64,000 nt of DNA from Lachnoclostridium sp. UBA5890 (GCA_002431395.1 DJEU01000032.1:248001-312000), one strand, 5' to 3'. Positions 24,286-34,293 are shown, counted from the stretch's first letter. The notes: generated by a model not told the origin, from the letters alone. Numbers and translations are program-made.

Positions 24286-25800
24286 ATGGTAATAACTACC
24301 TATGCGGCAATTGATGTAGGTTCCAATGGTCTTTCCATGAAAATATATGAAGTATCAAAAGGCAAGGGTATCGTTGAACTTACCCATATCCGCCACAAAT
24401 TGTCGATTGGGTCGGAAATATTTGCCAAACATCAGATTACCTATAAGACATTGTCCGAAATCTGCCGGGTACTAAAAGATTTCAAAAAAATTATGGAAGA
24501 ATACCAAGTAACTTCCTATCAAGCATATAGCGGGGATGCGCTCCGTGAGGCTTCCAACCGTCTGATCGTACTGGATCAGATCAAATTACAGACGGACATC
24601 AAAGTAAAAATTCTGAGTAACAGCGAGCAGCGCTTTTTATATTATAAAGCCATTTCCATGAAGGAATCCTATTTTGACGATCTGATCGACGAAGGTGCCT
24701 TGATTGTGGATATGAGTGCCGGCAGCGTACAGTTTTCCTTTTTCCGCCACGGCGTATTGGAATTTACCCAGAATCTGAAACTTGGTTCGACTAGGATCAA
24801 TGAACTGCTTCACACGATGGAATCCGAAGTATTTCATTACAATGAGCTGATCTTGGATTATCTCGATAAGGATTTGACAACTTTTTACAATTTGTATCTT
24901 AGTCAGAAAAAAGTTCGTCATATTATCGCTGTCGGAAGTAATCTGCCGGAGATTAAAGCACGTCTGTCCGAGAAAGATCCGGAATTTCAGGGATTGATCT
25001 CACGAAAAGATTTTGAAAAGATTAAAAATGCAAGCCATCTCGGTCTTGCACATATGGACCAGATTCTGCCGACACTGCTTTTATTCCGCAAGATTGGTGC
25101 CCTTACCAAATGCAATGACCTGTATCTTTCCGCGATCGATCTGTGCGACAGCATGGTGGCGGATTATACAGAACGACGGGAAAAAATACGGCCGGCACAC
25201 GATTTTTCAAAAGATATTATCGAATCGGCCAAAAATATTGCCATTCGTTACCAATGTGATATGGCACACATTGAAAATGTGGTTTATCTTGCCACCGAAA
25301 TATTTGACAACATCCGGAAACTTCACGGGCTTGGCAAACGTGAACGTCTGCTTCTGCAGATTGCCGTAATCTTACACAGCTGCGGCGCTTTTGTCAATAT
25401 GGCGCAGACACGCGAAAATTCTTATAAAATTATTATGAGTACGGAAATCATCGGAATTTCACACATTGAACGCGTTATGGTAGCAAATATCGTACGGTAC
25501 AATAATGAATATTTTCCGGATTATCAGGACATTGACGAGGAAGAGATCACCAAAGACCAGTATATCACCATCGTCAAACTGTGCGCGATTCTGAAACTGG
25601 CGAATGTTCTTGACAAGAGTAATCATCAGAGGATTCAGAAAGTACGTATGAGTCTCAAAGAAAATTCCCTGCAGATCACGGCTTACACATTGCAGGATAT
25701 CACATTGGAAAAAGGACTATTTCACCGCAAAGCGGATGTATTTGAAGAAGTATTTGGCATCCGTCCGGTATTAAAAAAGAAAGAGGGGACGCTGAAATGA
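24286..25800 (+). CDS. ppx: Exopolyphosphatase / Ppx-GppA family phosphatase
   Basis: 504 residues. An N-terminal actin-fold Ppx/GppA domain (AAIDVGSNGLSMKIYEVS, a phosphate-loop DMSAGSVQFSFF near 155) is followed by a C-terminal HD-like helical domain (about 310-500). It releases phosphate from polyphosphate or hydrolyses pppGpp. GGGAGG precedes the ATG at 24286. The stop overlaps the ppk start as ATGA. Several glycines of canonical loops are replaced, so the preferred substrate is uncertain. Confidence 0.9.
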   Translation: MVITTYAAIDVGSNGLSMKIYEVSKGKGIVELTHIRHKLSIGSEIFAKHQITYKTLSEICRVLKDFKKIMEEYQVTSYQAYSGDALREASNRLIVLDQIKLQTDIKVKILSNSEQRFLYYKAISMKESYFDDLIDEGALIVDMSAGSVQFSFFRHGVLEFTQNLKLGSTRINELLHTMESEVFHYNELILDYLDKDLTTFYNLYLSQKKVRHIIAVGSNLPEIKARLSEKDPEFQGLISRKDFEKIKNASHLGLAHMDQILPTLLLFRKIGALTKCNDLYLSAIDLCDSMVADYTERREKIRPAHDFSKDIIESAKNIAIRYQCDMAHIENVVYLATEIFDNIRKLHGLGKRERLLLQIAVILHSCGAFVNMAQTRENSYKIIMSTEIIGISHIERVMVANIVRYNNEYFPDYQDIDEEEITKDQYITIVKLCAILKLANVLDKSNHQRIQKVRMSLKENSLQITAYTLQDITLEKGLFHRKADVFEEVFGIRPVLKKKEGTLK

Positions 25801-27890
25801 CAAATTTTTACAATCGAGAATTAAGTTGGCTCGGATTTAATTACCGAGTTCTTTCGGAAGCACGTGATAAAAATATTCCGCTTATGGAACGCTTGAAATT
25901 TTTAAGTATTACCGCATCCAACCTGGATGAATTTTTCATGATCCGCGTGGCTTCTCTGAAAGATATGGTGCATGCAAAATACACTAAAAAAGATATCGCT
26001 GGACTGACTCCCAAAGAACAGCTTGCGATCATTTCCACGGGAACGCATGAATTGGTAGAAAAACAGTACAATACCTACAATCGTTCTTTTCTGCCGGCTC
26101 TGAAACACAACGGACTGACGATCGTAACGCAATACGAGGCATTGAATGCCGAGCAGGCCGAATATGTAGACCGCTATTTTATGCGTGAAGTATATCCGGT
26201 ATTGACACCGATGGCCGTTGACTCTTCCCGTCCATTTCCATTGATCCGCAATAAATCGCTCAATATCGCAGCACTTTTAATGGACAAAAAGAGGAAAGAC
26301 ACCATTGATTTTGCCACGGTTCAGGTGCCTTCTGTTCTTCCAAGAATTGTAAATATTCCTTCTGAAAAAGAAGGCGAGACCTGCATTATTCTGCTGGAAC
26401 AGATTATTGAAAAAAATATACAGAAACTGTTTTTAAATTACAAAGTATTGGATGCGACCCCGTACCGTGTCATGAGAAATGCTGATCTTACGATCGACGA
26501 GGATGAAGCTGCCGACCTTTTGATTGAAATCGAACGCCAGTTAAAGAAACGTCAATGGGGCGAGGCAATCCGTCTGGAAGTGGAACAGGGAATTGATAAA
26601 CGCCTGTTAAAAATATTGAAAAAAGAACTGCAGATTCAGCAGGAAGATATTTTTACCATCCGGGGTCCACTTGATCTTACCTTTTTAATGAAAGTGTATG
26701 GCATGGAGGGCTTTGATCATCTGAAGGAAGAACCTTACACCCCGCAGCCTCCGAAGGGACTTGATATGGATGGCGATCTCTTTGAGCAGATCCGCCAGAA
26801 AGATATTCTGCTCCACCATCCTTACGAGACCTTTGATCCGGTCGTTAATTTTGTACGGTTTGCTGCCAAAGACCCGGATGTCCTTGCGATCAAGCAGACA
26901 TTGTACCGTGTCAGCAGCAATTCGCCGATTATTGCCTCGTTAGCGCAGGCGGCAGAAAATGGGAAACAGGTTACGGTTCTGGTCGAATTAAAAGCCCGTT
27001 TTGATGAGGAAAACAATATTGTCTGGGCGAGAAAACTGGAAAAAGCCGGCTGTCATGTTATTTATGGCCTCGTCGGATTAAAAACGCATAGTAAAATTAC
27101 GCTCGTCGTACGGCGTGAAGAAGAAGGAATCCGCCGATATGTCCACCTCGGAACCGGTAACTACAACGATTCTACGGCAAAGCTTTATACCGATATGGGT
27201 ATGTTTACGTGCAAACGTGCCTATGGCGAAGATGCAACCGCCGTATTTAACATGCTTTCCGGTTATTCTGAGCCTCTCTCCTGGAATAAACTGGCATTGG
27301 CACCGACCTGGCTCCGCACACGTTTTGTCGAACTGATCAATCGCGAACGTGACTATGCAGCGATGGGAAAACCGGCTCGTATTGTCGCAAAGATGAATTC
27401 TCTGTGTGATGCCGGCATCATTAATGCCCTTTACGAGGCCTCTGCTGCCGGTGTTCAGATTGAACTGATCGTGCGTGGTATCTGCTGCCTGAAGCAGGGT
27501 GTTCCCGGCATGAGCGAAACCATTCAGGTGCGTTCGATCGTCGGTACGTTTTTGGAACACTCCCGTATTTTCTATTTTGAAAATGACGGCAGTCCGGAGA
27601 TTTACATGGGAAGTGCCGACTGGATGCCACGAAACTTAGATAAACGTGTCGAAATCCTCTTTCCGGTCGAAGATCCGGACCTGAAAAAGGAAATCGTTCA
27701 CATCCTGCACACCCAGCTTGCGGACAATACAAAGGCGCATCTTCTACAGCCGGACGGACTTATTGATCCTGAAAAAGACGGCCTTGTCAAAGTGTATGGA
27801 GGTTTCTATAAAAAAGCAGACCGCCGCGGTCATGCAGCCGTCTGCTCACAAATGCAGTTTTGTAAAGAAGCAAAGAAAAATACAAAATAA
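25797..27890 (+). CDS. ppk1: Polyphosphate kinase 1
   Basis: 697 residues. It reversibly polymerises the terminal phosphate of ATP into inorganic polyphosphate. Four-domain PPK1: N domain with ELSWLGFNYRVLSEA, head domain, and two phospholipase-D-like domains carrying the catalytic histidines in GLKTHSKITLVVR and YVHLGTGNYND. FLEHSRIFYF and YMGSADWMPRNLD mark the C2 domain. Translationally coupled to ppx by ATGA, giving one operon for synthesis and breakdown. Confidence 0.97.
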   Translation: MTNFYNRELSWLGFNYRVLSEARDKNIPLMERLKFLSITASNLDEFFMIRVASLKDMVHAKYTKKDIAGLTPKEQLAIISTGTHELVEKQYNTYNRSFLPALKHNGLTIVTQYEALNAEQAEYVDRYFMREVYPVLTPMAVDSSRPFPLIRNKSLNIAALLMDKKRKDTIDFATVQVPSVLPRIVNIPSEKEGETCIILLEQIIEKNIQKLFLNYKVLDATPYRVMRNADLTIDEDEAADLLIEIERQLKKRQWGEAIRLEVEQGIDKRLLKILKKELQIQQEDIFTIRGPLDLTFLMKVYGMEGFDHLKEEPYTPQPPKGLDMDGDLFEQIRQKDILLHHPYETFDPVVNFVRFAAKDPDVLAIKQTLYRVSSNSPIIASLAQAAENGKQVTVLVELKARFDEENNIVWARKLEKAGCHVIYGLVGLKTHSKITLVVRREEEGIRRYVHLGTGNYNDSTAKLYTDMGMFTCKRAYGEDATAVFNMLSGYSEPLSWNKLALAPTWLRTRFVELINRERDYAAMGKPARIVAKMNSLCDAGIINALYEASAAGVQIELIVRGICCLKQGVPGMSETIQVRSIVGTFLEHSRIFYFENDGSPEIYMGSADWMPRNLDKRVEILFPVEDPDLKKEIVHILHTQLADNTKAHLLQPDGLIDPEKDGLVKVYGGFYKKADRRGHAAVCSQMQFCKEAKKNTK

Positions 27891-27909
27891 TAGAGGATAC
27901 AACGCAAAA

Positions 27910-27943
27910 CAGAGGAAGGCTTTTACCGGCCTTCCTCTGTTTG
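27910..27943 (+). terminator. Bidirectional terminator between ppk1 and alarmone synthetase
   Basis: CAGAGGAAGGC and GCCTTCCTCTG form an 11-base stem with an 8-base loop and a short T-run. It overlaps the last codons of the convergent synthetase gene. Confidence 0.85.
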
Positions 27944-28648
27944 ACATTGTTCTGCCAGCCGCTGCATCTTGCGGTCCGCGCGTGCCATCAGATCGGCACA
28001 CCGCTTTAACTGCTTATGCATCTCCGGCGTAAATTTTTCTTCTTTCTTATAACGAAGCTGATGCTCCGTACTTGCCCAGAAATTCATCGCGATTGTACGA
28101 AATTGTATTTCAATCGGCACTTTTTTCTTTTCATCCGAGAAGAAAACATCCACCATAACGATCACATGCAGACTTCGATATCCATTGTCCTTCGGATGTT
28201 CTATGTAATCTTTGACACGAATGACTTCGACATCCGTCTGATTCATCAGCATCGCCGCCACATGGTATACATCTGTTATAAACGGGCAGATAACGCGCAC
28301 TCCGGCGATATCGTGAATATTTCCCATCATACAACTGATCGTAAGCGGCAGTCCTTTTTTCTTCATCTTTTCGATAATACTGTCCGCCGATTTTACACGG
28401 CTCTTAATATTCTCGATTGGATTCCGGTCATTGCAGTACTGAAATTCTTTATTCAATATTTCCAGTTTTGCTGTCACCTGCTGAATCCCCGCCTCATAAA
28501 AGAACATGATCTGTCGATACTGTTTTTCCATATCTAAAAGGTCACCTGTCTGTGGCAGAAGTATCTCATTCCCATCTTCCGGAATGACATTAACCACTTC
28601 GATGTCCCCTTCTTTTTTCGTTGTTAAACGACTCAATACATTTTTCAA
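27923..28648 (-). CDS. relQ: Small alarmone synthetase, RelQ/YjbM type
   Basis: About 241 residues with a lone RelA/SpoT synthetase domain that makes (p)ppGpp from ATP and GDP/GTP. Seen: IKSRVKSADSIIEKMKKKG, HDIAGVRVICPF, DYIEHPKDNGYRSLHVI (substrate loop), PIEIQFRTIAMNFWASTEHQLRYKK. There is no HD hydrolase, TGS or ACT domain. The start is probably TTG at 28648, 9 bases after AGGAA; the GTG at 28657 is too near that site. It converges on ppk1. Confidence 0.93.
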   Translation of the reverse strand: MKNVLSRLTTKKEGDIEVVNVIPEDGNEILLPQTGDLLDMEKQYRQIMFFYEAGIQQVTAKLEILNKEFQYCNDRNPIENIKSRVKSADSIIEKMKKKGLPLTISCMMGNIHDIAGVRVICPFITDVYHVAAMLMNQTDVEVIRVKDYIEHPKDNGYRSLHVIVMVDVFFSDEKKKVPIEIQFRTIAMNFWASTEHQLRYKKEEKFTPEMHKQLKRCADLMARADRKMQRLAEQCQTEEGR

Positions 28649-28723
28649 AGCTATCACTTCCTATCTATTTTCTATCATATCGTAAAAAGTTGAATAGAAC
28701 GTCAAAAAAGTGTGAATTAAGTG

Positions 28724-29350
28724 TTAAAATATTACGCTCTTGGCCAACTCGTCTGCCATATCATTGTAATGGTCGCCGGAGTGGCCTTTTACCTTGACAA
28801 AGGTCACCTGCAGTTTGTCCTGCACTGAATCATAATATTTTTTATAGGCTTTCGTTCCCTCTTTATTTGTCTTCCATTCTCCCAGGCACCACGAAGCGAT
28901 TCCCTGATAATCATGATAAATTTTTATCTTCCGGATCCCCCGTTTGACAGCAAGTTCCATCGCAAGCCGGGATCCCAGGATCTCGCCAGCCACATTCCGC
29001 ATCTGCGCCAGTTCTTCATCTTCCCCTTTTTGTGCCATCGTTTCTTCTTTTCCCTCATACAAAAACACGACACCACAACTGTACTCGCCGGTTGCGACAT
29101 TATAGCTTCCATCTACATAAGCGACTGCCGTATCTTTGTCTGGCAGCCCGGTTTCTTCGTCACTTCCTGCCTCATTTCCATCAGAGGCGGCTGCCGTTCC
29201 ACGGACAAAATTCTCTGCCTCTTCCATCGTCGGAAAACTTTTGTAAATCGCCCCGGAATATCCATCGGTCTGCGCTTTACAGTCATTCCACGTCAGGTAG
29301 ATCCCCGGTGTTTTTCCCTTCTTTACTGCATAATATTTCTTTTTTGCCAT
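28724..29350 (-). CDS. rnhA: Ribonuclease HI with N-terminal hybrid-binding domain
   Basis: 208 residues. An N-terminal caulimovirus-viroplasmin/hybrid-binding domain (about 4-50: YYAVKKGKTPGIYLTWNDCKAQTDGYSGAIYKSF) joins a type-1 RNase H fold with the acidic centre D in YVDGSYN, E in AGEILGSRLA, D in YHDYQGI and D in NDMADELAK. It cleaves RNA in RNA-DNA hybrids. GGAG lies 7 bases before the ATG. Its start overlaps the rsuA end by 68 bases. Confidence 0.95.
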   Translation of the reverse strand: MAKKKYYAVKKGKTPGIYLTWNDCKAQTDGYSGAIYKSFPTMEEAENFVRGTAAASDGNEAGSDEETGLPDKDTAVAYVDGSYNVATGEYSCGVVFLYEGKEETMAQKGEDEELAQMRNVAGEILGSRLAMELAVKRGIRKIKIYHDYQGIASWCLGEWKTNKEGTKAYKKYYDSVQDKLQVTFVKVKGHSGDHYNDMADELAKSVIF

Positions 29351-30086
29351 CTGCCTGCTCCTTTAATATCTCAATTTCTTTTTCTGTCAGCTGCCGCCAT
29401 TGTCCCTTTTCCATCGAATCTTCCAGCTTGATTCCCGCCATCGCCACACGTTTCAGATAAACAACTTCTTTTCCGAGTTTATGAAACATCCGCTTCACCT
29501 GATGAAATTTTCCCTCTGTGATGGTAAGAAGGCATTCTCGTTCGGAAAGAATTTCCATCTTTGCGGGCTTCGTCAAATGTTTCTCTCCAATGTCCAGTCC
29601 TTCTTTCATGTGCAGCACATCCATTTCACTCACTGCTGTATCTAATTGCACCAGATATGTCTTTTCTACATGGAACTTCGGGGACAAAAGCCGGTGTGCC
29701 AGTTCTCCGTCATTGGTAAAGATAAGAAGACCTTCCGTGTCCTTATCAAGCCGCCCCATCGGAAACAGATCTTTTGCCAGAAACGGCACTTCCCCTTCAC
29801 CCGCAAATCCACCACGGCGCACGGCATCCAAAACCGTTTCTTCTCTCGTATCCTCTGTGGCAGACACGATTCCGGCAGGCTTATGAAAAAGAAGATACTG
29901 GTACTGCTGCCCACAGATTCTCCGTCCTTCCATCTCAATGACATCCTCTGCGGACACCTTATATCCAGCATCTCTGATCACGGCATCCTGAACCTTTACC
30001 AGTCCGGATGCTACCTTTTTTTTAATCTGACTCCTCGTCCATTCGGTATGATCCGATAAATATTTATCCAAGCGAATCTTCTTCAA
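29283..30086 (-). CDS. rsuA: 16S rRNA pseudouridine-516 synthase family (RsuA)
   Basis: 267 residues. An S4 RNA-binding domain (RLDKYLSDHTEWTRSQIKKKVASGLVKV) precedes the RsuA catalytic domain with Asp in GRLDKDTEGLLIFTNDG and the later HQVKRMFHKLGKEV. It isomerises uridine in small-subunit rRNA. The likely start is TTG at 30086, 6 bases after AGGAGG; the ATG two codons earlier abuts the ribosome site. It overlaps the genes on both sides, so the HD-rsuA-rnhA group is one operon. Confidence 0.92.
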   Translation of the reverse strand: MKKIRLDKYLSDHTEWTRSQIKKKVASGLVKVQDAVIRDAGYKVSAEDVIEMEGRRICGQQYQYLLFHKPAGIVSATEDTREETVLDAVRRGGFAGEGEVPFLAKDLFPMGRLDKDTEGLLIFTNDGELAHRLLSPKFHVEKTYLVQLDTAVSEMDVLHMKEGLDIGEKHLTKPAKMEILSERECLLTITEGKFHQVKRMFHKLGKEVVYLKRVAMAGIKLEDSMEKGQWRQLTEKEIEILKEQADGKKEILCSKEGKNTGDLPDVE

Positions 30087-30678
30087 TATCATCCTCCTGT
30101 AATCGTCCCTTCTCTACATTTGGACGGATAAATGTCTCATAGGCATACTTCCAAAGTACTTCAGACCCTTCTGCAGTGCGCTCGTTTCTGCCAAGCACCT
30201 GGGAAAGATGTACGCCGTGTTCTTCCCACGCTTTGCCATCGGTCGCCGCATTCAGCATAAGCGGCTGGATATTGTCCATCGTTCTGGCAAATTTTGCCTC
30301 CGGCGTCTCTCTTGCTTCAAATTCTTCCCAGAGAGCCCGCAAAGTTTTTCCCTGCTCCTCCGGCAAAATAGAAAAAATACGGTCTGCCGCCTTTACTTCG
30401 CGTTCACGCTGCGTCGCCTTTCCTGCTTCATCATACGCATACGTATCCCCGGCATCGATCTCCACAAGATCATGGATCAAAAGCATCGAAACCGTTTTTA
30501 ATACATCAATTTTTTCATTGGCATATTCACTGAGTAATAACGTCATAATTGCCATATGCCAGGCATGTTCCGCGTCATTTTCCTTGCGGTCTGCTCCGGT
30601 CAGATACGTCTGTCTTCCAATCTTCTTTTCCTTATCGATCTCACGAAAAAAAGCAAATTGCTTATCGAGTCTTTCCAT
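30064..30678 (-). CDS. HD-domain phosphohydrolase, YfbR/HDDC2-like
   Basis: 204 residues. Metal-binding HD motif: AEHAWHM near 38-42, IHDLVEIDAGD near 88-98 and a later D in ARTMDNIQP. Characterised relatives are 5'-deoxynucleotidases. GGAAG lies 8 bases before the ATG. It sits 3 bases after the preceding membrane-protein gene and overlaps the rsuA start. The substrate is not proven. Confidence 0.88.
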   Translation of the reverse strand: MERLDKQFAFFREIDKEKKIGRQTYLTGADRKENDAEHAWHMAIMTLLLSEYANEKIDVLKTVSMLLIHDLVEIDAGDTYAYDEAGKATQREREVKAADRIFSILPEEQGKTLRALWEEFEARETPEAKFARTMDNIQPLMLNAATDGKAWEEHGVHLSQVLGRNERTAEGSEVLWKYAYETFIRPNVEKGRLQEDDIEEDSLG

Positions 30679-30681
30679 TTT

Positions 30682-31491
30682 TCAGGCTTCCTTTCCGGCA
30701 GACAGGATCTTTCTTGGATCCGGTTCGATCTCATCTGTCTTAAACCAGTGCCAGACAACACTGCCACAGATCACTGCGATCACGGTCAGCACAATCAAAA
30801 CCACAATTTTCTGTACGATACCACTTGGAATCACGTTTACGAAAATCTGATTGATAAGCATGATAACCTCATAAATTACCGCTCCGGTAATCCAGGCATG
30901 ATGTACTTTCCGCTCTTCATAATATTTTGCCATAATCAATGTAATCGCCATAATAACGATAAACATCAACAAACATTTGTAGGTTCCCTCTAACATCGAC
31001 GGAATCGTCGTACGTTCAATGGCTTTCATATAATCGGTCTCTTTTCCAATCTGTCCGTTATTGATGCGGATGGACGCATAAGCACTGTAAAAATATGGCT
31101 GTACCAGTTCCAATGCCACTTTTCCAAGGGAAAATCCGATTCCTACTACCGCGCTTCGATAGATCGAACGCTTCTTTTCATTTGTCAGATAGATTCCCCA
31201 GTACAGCGCAGCGATCGTAAATGCGGTGCTCAAAAATGTCAGTCCGAAAGACACTCCAACCTTGGCAATCCCGGATACTCCTTTAAACACAAGGGCCATA
31301 AGGTACATTGCCAGAAAGGAAAAGATCAGATACTGCCATAAATATCCAAGAAAGCCATATCCAAGTGCTCCCGGCAGCCCCGTTTCCAGTTTGCTGGAAC
31401 GTTTGTGAATTTTAAAATATGCAATCCCCAAAACAACAAGTGCGATCAGGGGACAAGCTATCATACATACAATTTTTATCGTTGGAATCAT
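30682..31491 (-). CDS. Polytopic membrane protein, possibly YhfC family
   Basis: 269 residues with about seven hydrophobic segments, short loops and a polar tail (EPDPRKILSAGKEA). The layout, with conserved Glu/His in loops (ALELVQPYFYSAY, EERKVHHAW), suggests YhfC-like putative intramembrane proteins, but I cannot verify a metalloprotease HExxH-type site. It precedes the HD gene by 3 bases and may share its transcript. Confidence 0.65.
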   Translation of the reverse strand: MIPTIKIVCMIACPLIALVVLGIAYFKIHKRSSKLETGLPGALGYGFLGYLWQYLIFSFLAMYLMALVFKGVSGIAKVGVSFGLTFLSTAFTIAALYWGIYLTNEKKRSIYRSAVVGIGFSLGKVALELVQPYFYSAYASIRINNGQIGKETDYMKAIERTTIPSMLEGTYKCLLMFIVIMAITLIMAKYYEERKVHHAWITGAVIYEVIMLINQIFVNVIPSGIVQKIVVLIVLTVIAVICGSVVWHWFKTDEIEPDPRKILSAGKEA

Positions 31492-31586
31492 AATATTAAA
31501 CCTTGCCTTTCAAATTCATTGCTAGAGATTATTATAGTTTATTTACCGAGAGAAGTCAATTATGACAAAATGAACATTATGTAAAG

Positions 31587-31632
31587 AAAAACCACCCCGC
31601 TGATCTCTTTTGTATCAGCAAAGTGGTTTTTT
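31587..31632 (-). terminator. Terminator after the MMPL-operon TetR gene
   Basis: AAAACCAC...GCTGAT pairs with ATCAGC...GTGGTTTT, with T- and A-runs on both sides, 7 bases after the tetR stop. Confidence 0.85.
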
Positions 31633-31638
31633 ATCGTT

Positions 31639-32259
31639 TTATGACGCCTCTACGATCTCCTGCGTCCGCAGGATTACCGGAATCAACTGGTGAAGTTCCT
31701 CTTTGAGTTCCGGAAGCCCTACCGGCTCTTCGTGCAGGATCACATTGTAGCAGGTCGAATTGATCAATTCCACGATCATATAAATGACTAACTCATGGTT
31801 TTTGAATTTACGCCCGGAAGTTGCGATCAATTCGCTGTACCAGTCAAAGAAACTCTTTGACACATCATTTTCCCCTTCCAAAAGAACCTTATGGAAAAGT
31901 CCCCATTGGAGATTTTTGGCAATAAATTCCAGCAGCGTCTTATCCTCATCGAGCTGGTCAATGATGACATCCGCAGCGCAGATTACCGTTTCTTCCAGAG
32001 AAGAAAATTTTTTCCGGTACATCCGCTCATACGCGATGGAGAAAAGCTCGCCCGCCTTTTTGGTGATCAATGCGTTTCGTATATCATACTTATCTTTAAA
32101 GTAAAGATAAAAGGTTCCTTTTGCCATATTGGCTTTTTTGACGATGTCCGAAATAGATGTGTCAAATACGCCTTTGGAAGTAAACAACTCATACGTCGCA
32201 TTGAGTAGATCCTCACGCTTTTTCTTCTTTTTTTCATCGAGTCTGCCCACTTCATTCAC
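31639..32259 (-). CDS. TetR-family regulator of the adjacent MMPL operon
   Basis: About 206 residues. N-terminal TetR helix-turn-helix (REDLLNATYELFTSKGVFDTSISDIVKKANMAKGTFYLYFKDK), then a helical ligand domain of the FadR/PksA-like group. Likely GTG start at 32259, 6 bases after AGGA. Third gene of an operon with the coiled-coil protein and the MMPL exporter, 24 bases after the former. The operon promoter carries three TGAC..GTCA operator copies, so it probably represses its own operon in response to an exported compound. Confidence 0.9.
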   Translation of the reverse strand: MNEVGRLDEKKKKKREDLLNATYELFTSKGVFDTSISDIVKKANMAKGTFYLYFKDKYDIRNALITKKAGELFSIAYERMYRKKFSSLEETVICAADVIIDQLDEDKTLLEFIAKNLQWGLFHKVLLEGENDVSKSFFDWYSELIATSGRKFKNHELVIYMIVELINSTCYNVILHEEPVGLPELKEELHQLIPVILRTQEIVEAS

Positions 32260-32283
32260 ATCCTTTCCTACCACAAGTGGTTT

Positions 32284-34269
32284 TTATTCTTCATCATCTT
32301 TTTTCACTTCTGCCGTCTCGATGACGAATTTAACCTTTCCGTCCATTCCTTTGCTGATTCCGGAGAAGTTTGTATAATCTTTGGACATATCCGTCAATTT
32401 TTCCAGTCTGGTCTTCAATGTCTTGATGTCATCTTCGTAAACATTGTTCAGTTTCTGGATACCCTTCTGATCGAATTTATCCATTCCTTCGTAAAGATCA
32501 TTTGCACCATCGGAAAGTTTTCCGATACCATCTGCGACTTTACCGGTTGCCTTGTGAAGCTTATTGCTTCCTTTCTTCAATTTATTGGCACCATTGATCA
32601 GTTTGTCACTTCCGGATTTTACGGATTTGCTGGCTTTCAGGATTTTCTTTGCTCCTGCCAGTAATTTACGGTCATTGCTGCTCAGTGTCTTGCTTCCTTC
32701 GCTCAGTTTCTTCACGCTCGCTGTCAATGTTGCGATGCTGGAAGTCAATTTCTGGTCTGCCGAACGAAGGGTTGCAGAATTACCGGAAAGGGTCTGTGCG
32801 CCTGTCATCACTTTTTTGATACCGGCTGCTACCTGGCTTGCACCGGATTTCAAAGTACTCTTACTGTCTGTCGCACTTACCAGTGCTCCTACACTTGCTT
32901 TCTGTCCCTGATACAATTCTTCCAACTTCTGTACATAAGCAAGAATCGTTGCTTTCTGTGTCGGATCGCTGATCTGGGCAGCCTGTGCTTTCAATCCATC
33001 TGCAAGAAGTTTATAATTATCATAAGAACTTTCCAGTTTTCCTAAGTTTTCATTCAATGTTCCGATTCCGGCTGTCACCGCGTCGGCACCATCTGTCAGC
33101 TGTTTTGCTGTCTTGGTATCCGCAAGTGTATCAACACCTTTTGTATAGGCCTGCAGGCCATCGGAAAATTCCTTATAGGAAGATGGCATATCTTTTACGG
33201 CTTCATACAATTTCTGGTTTCCGTCCGTAATCTGTTTTGCTCCATTGACATAACTCTGTGTTCCTTTTGCCAGGGTATCCACACCATTAGTATAGTCTTT
33301 TACACCTTTTTTCAATGTTGTTCCACCGTTTACCAAATCTTTAATTCCTTTGTTCAAAGATTTTTCGCCGTCCTGATAATCGTCGAACTTATCTTCCAAT
33401 TCACCCATTTTATTGGAAAGTTTTTTGGAACCATCTACAAGATCTTCGGAGGAATCTACTAATTTTTCCAATTTATTTTCAAGATCATCCAAATCATCGA
33501 TATCATCAAGTTCCAGATCGCTCAAAACACTTGGGCTGGCAAATGTGATCGTATTTCCGATAGAGAAATCTGTCACATCCGCAGTTACCGTGAAGCCTTC
33601 CGGAAGTTTATCTGCGGCATCCACATCGAGATCCAAACTCTCTGCCATACCCGGCATACCGAATCCGACAACGATATTATTGGAACCCTCATTGATGATC
33701 TTTCCGTCATCTACTTCCACATTGCTGAATTTGTCATCCGGAAGAATGATTCCGGTTGCCATTACAAATGGGGTGTACATTTCCTGTTTTTCACCGTTGA
33801 TCGTCTGTGTGGATTTGGATTTATTTGTATATGAAACGGTAATTTTCAATTTACCGCTCTGACCAAGAAGATCTTTTGCGGCAATTTCTTTTCCATCCAA
33901 TTCGTATTTAATCTCAACCCCTACCGGAAGTTCTTTGTCCGTTGTTCCCTGATAATAGATATCATCGGAACCGGCACTCCACTGTACGTCATCGCCGTTC
34001 TGGGTAAAGGTCTCATCTCCTTTGACATTCTGAATGTCTTTCAGATCGGATTCATCGTTAATCGTTCCATTGATTCCGGCATTTTTCAACCAGTTCGAAA
34101 CGGTGATCTTCGTCGTTGCTCCGCTTTCATCTGCATTTACATAAACGGATTCATCTTTGGAAATTTTCTGTGCATTGGCATAGGCACCATTGGATACTAC
34201 CAGACTTGTCACCAAAAGTCCGGAAATGACTGTCTTACTAATACGATTGAGTTTTCTATTTCGATTCAT
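32284..34269 (-). CDS. Secreted coiled-coil protein paired with MMPL exporter
   Basis: 661 residues. Signal peptide (ISKTVISGLLVTSLVVSNGAYANA), an N-terminal beta-rich region (about 30-250), then about 350 residues of heptad-like repeats (LVNGGTTLKKGVKDYTNGVDTLAKGTQSYVNGAKQITDG), as in YhgE/Pip-type extracellular domains. No C-terminal membrane anchor is visible. It probably acts outside the membrane as a periplasm-like accessory for the exporter encoded 24 bases upstream. AAAGGA lies 8 bases before the ATG at 34269. Confidence 0.8.
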   Translation of the reverse strand: MNRNRKLNRISKTVISGLLVTSLVVSNGAYANAQKISKDESVYVNADESGATTKITVSNWLKNAGINGTINDESDLKDIQNVKGDETFTQNGDDVQWSAGSDDIYYQGTTDKELPVGVEIKYELDGKEIAAKDLLGQSGKLKITVSYTNKSKSTQTINGEKQEMYTPFVMATGIILPDDKFSNVEVDDGKIINEGSNNIVVGFGMPGMAESLDLDVDAADKLPEGFTVTADVTDFSIGNTITFASPSVLSDLELDDIDDLDDLENKLEKLVDSSEDLVDGSKKLSNKMGELEDKFDDYQDGEKSLNKGIKDLVNGGTTLKKGVKDYTNGVDTLAKGTQSYVNGAKQITDGNQKLYEAVKDMPSSYKEFSDGLQAYTKGVDTLADTKTAKQLTDGADAVTAGIGTLNENLGKLESSYDNYKLLADGLKAQAAQISDPTQKATILAYVQKLEELYQGQKASVGALVSATDSKSTLKSGASQVAAGIKKVMTGAQTLSGNSATLRSADQKLTSSIATLTASVKKLSEGSKTLSSNDRKLLAGAKKILKASKSVKSGSDKLINGANKLKKGSNKLHKATGKVADGIGKLSDGANDLYEGMDKFDQKGIQKLNNVYEDDIKTLKTRLEKLTDMSKDYTNFSGISKGMDGKVKFVIETAEVKKDDEE

Positions 34270-34293
34270 AATGCTCATCCTTTCTATCATTCA

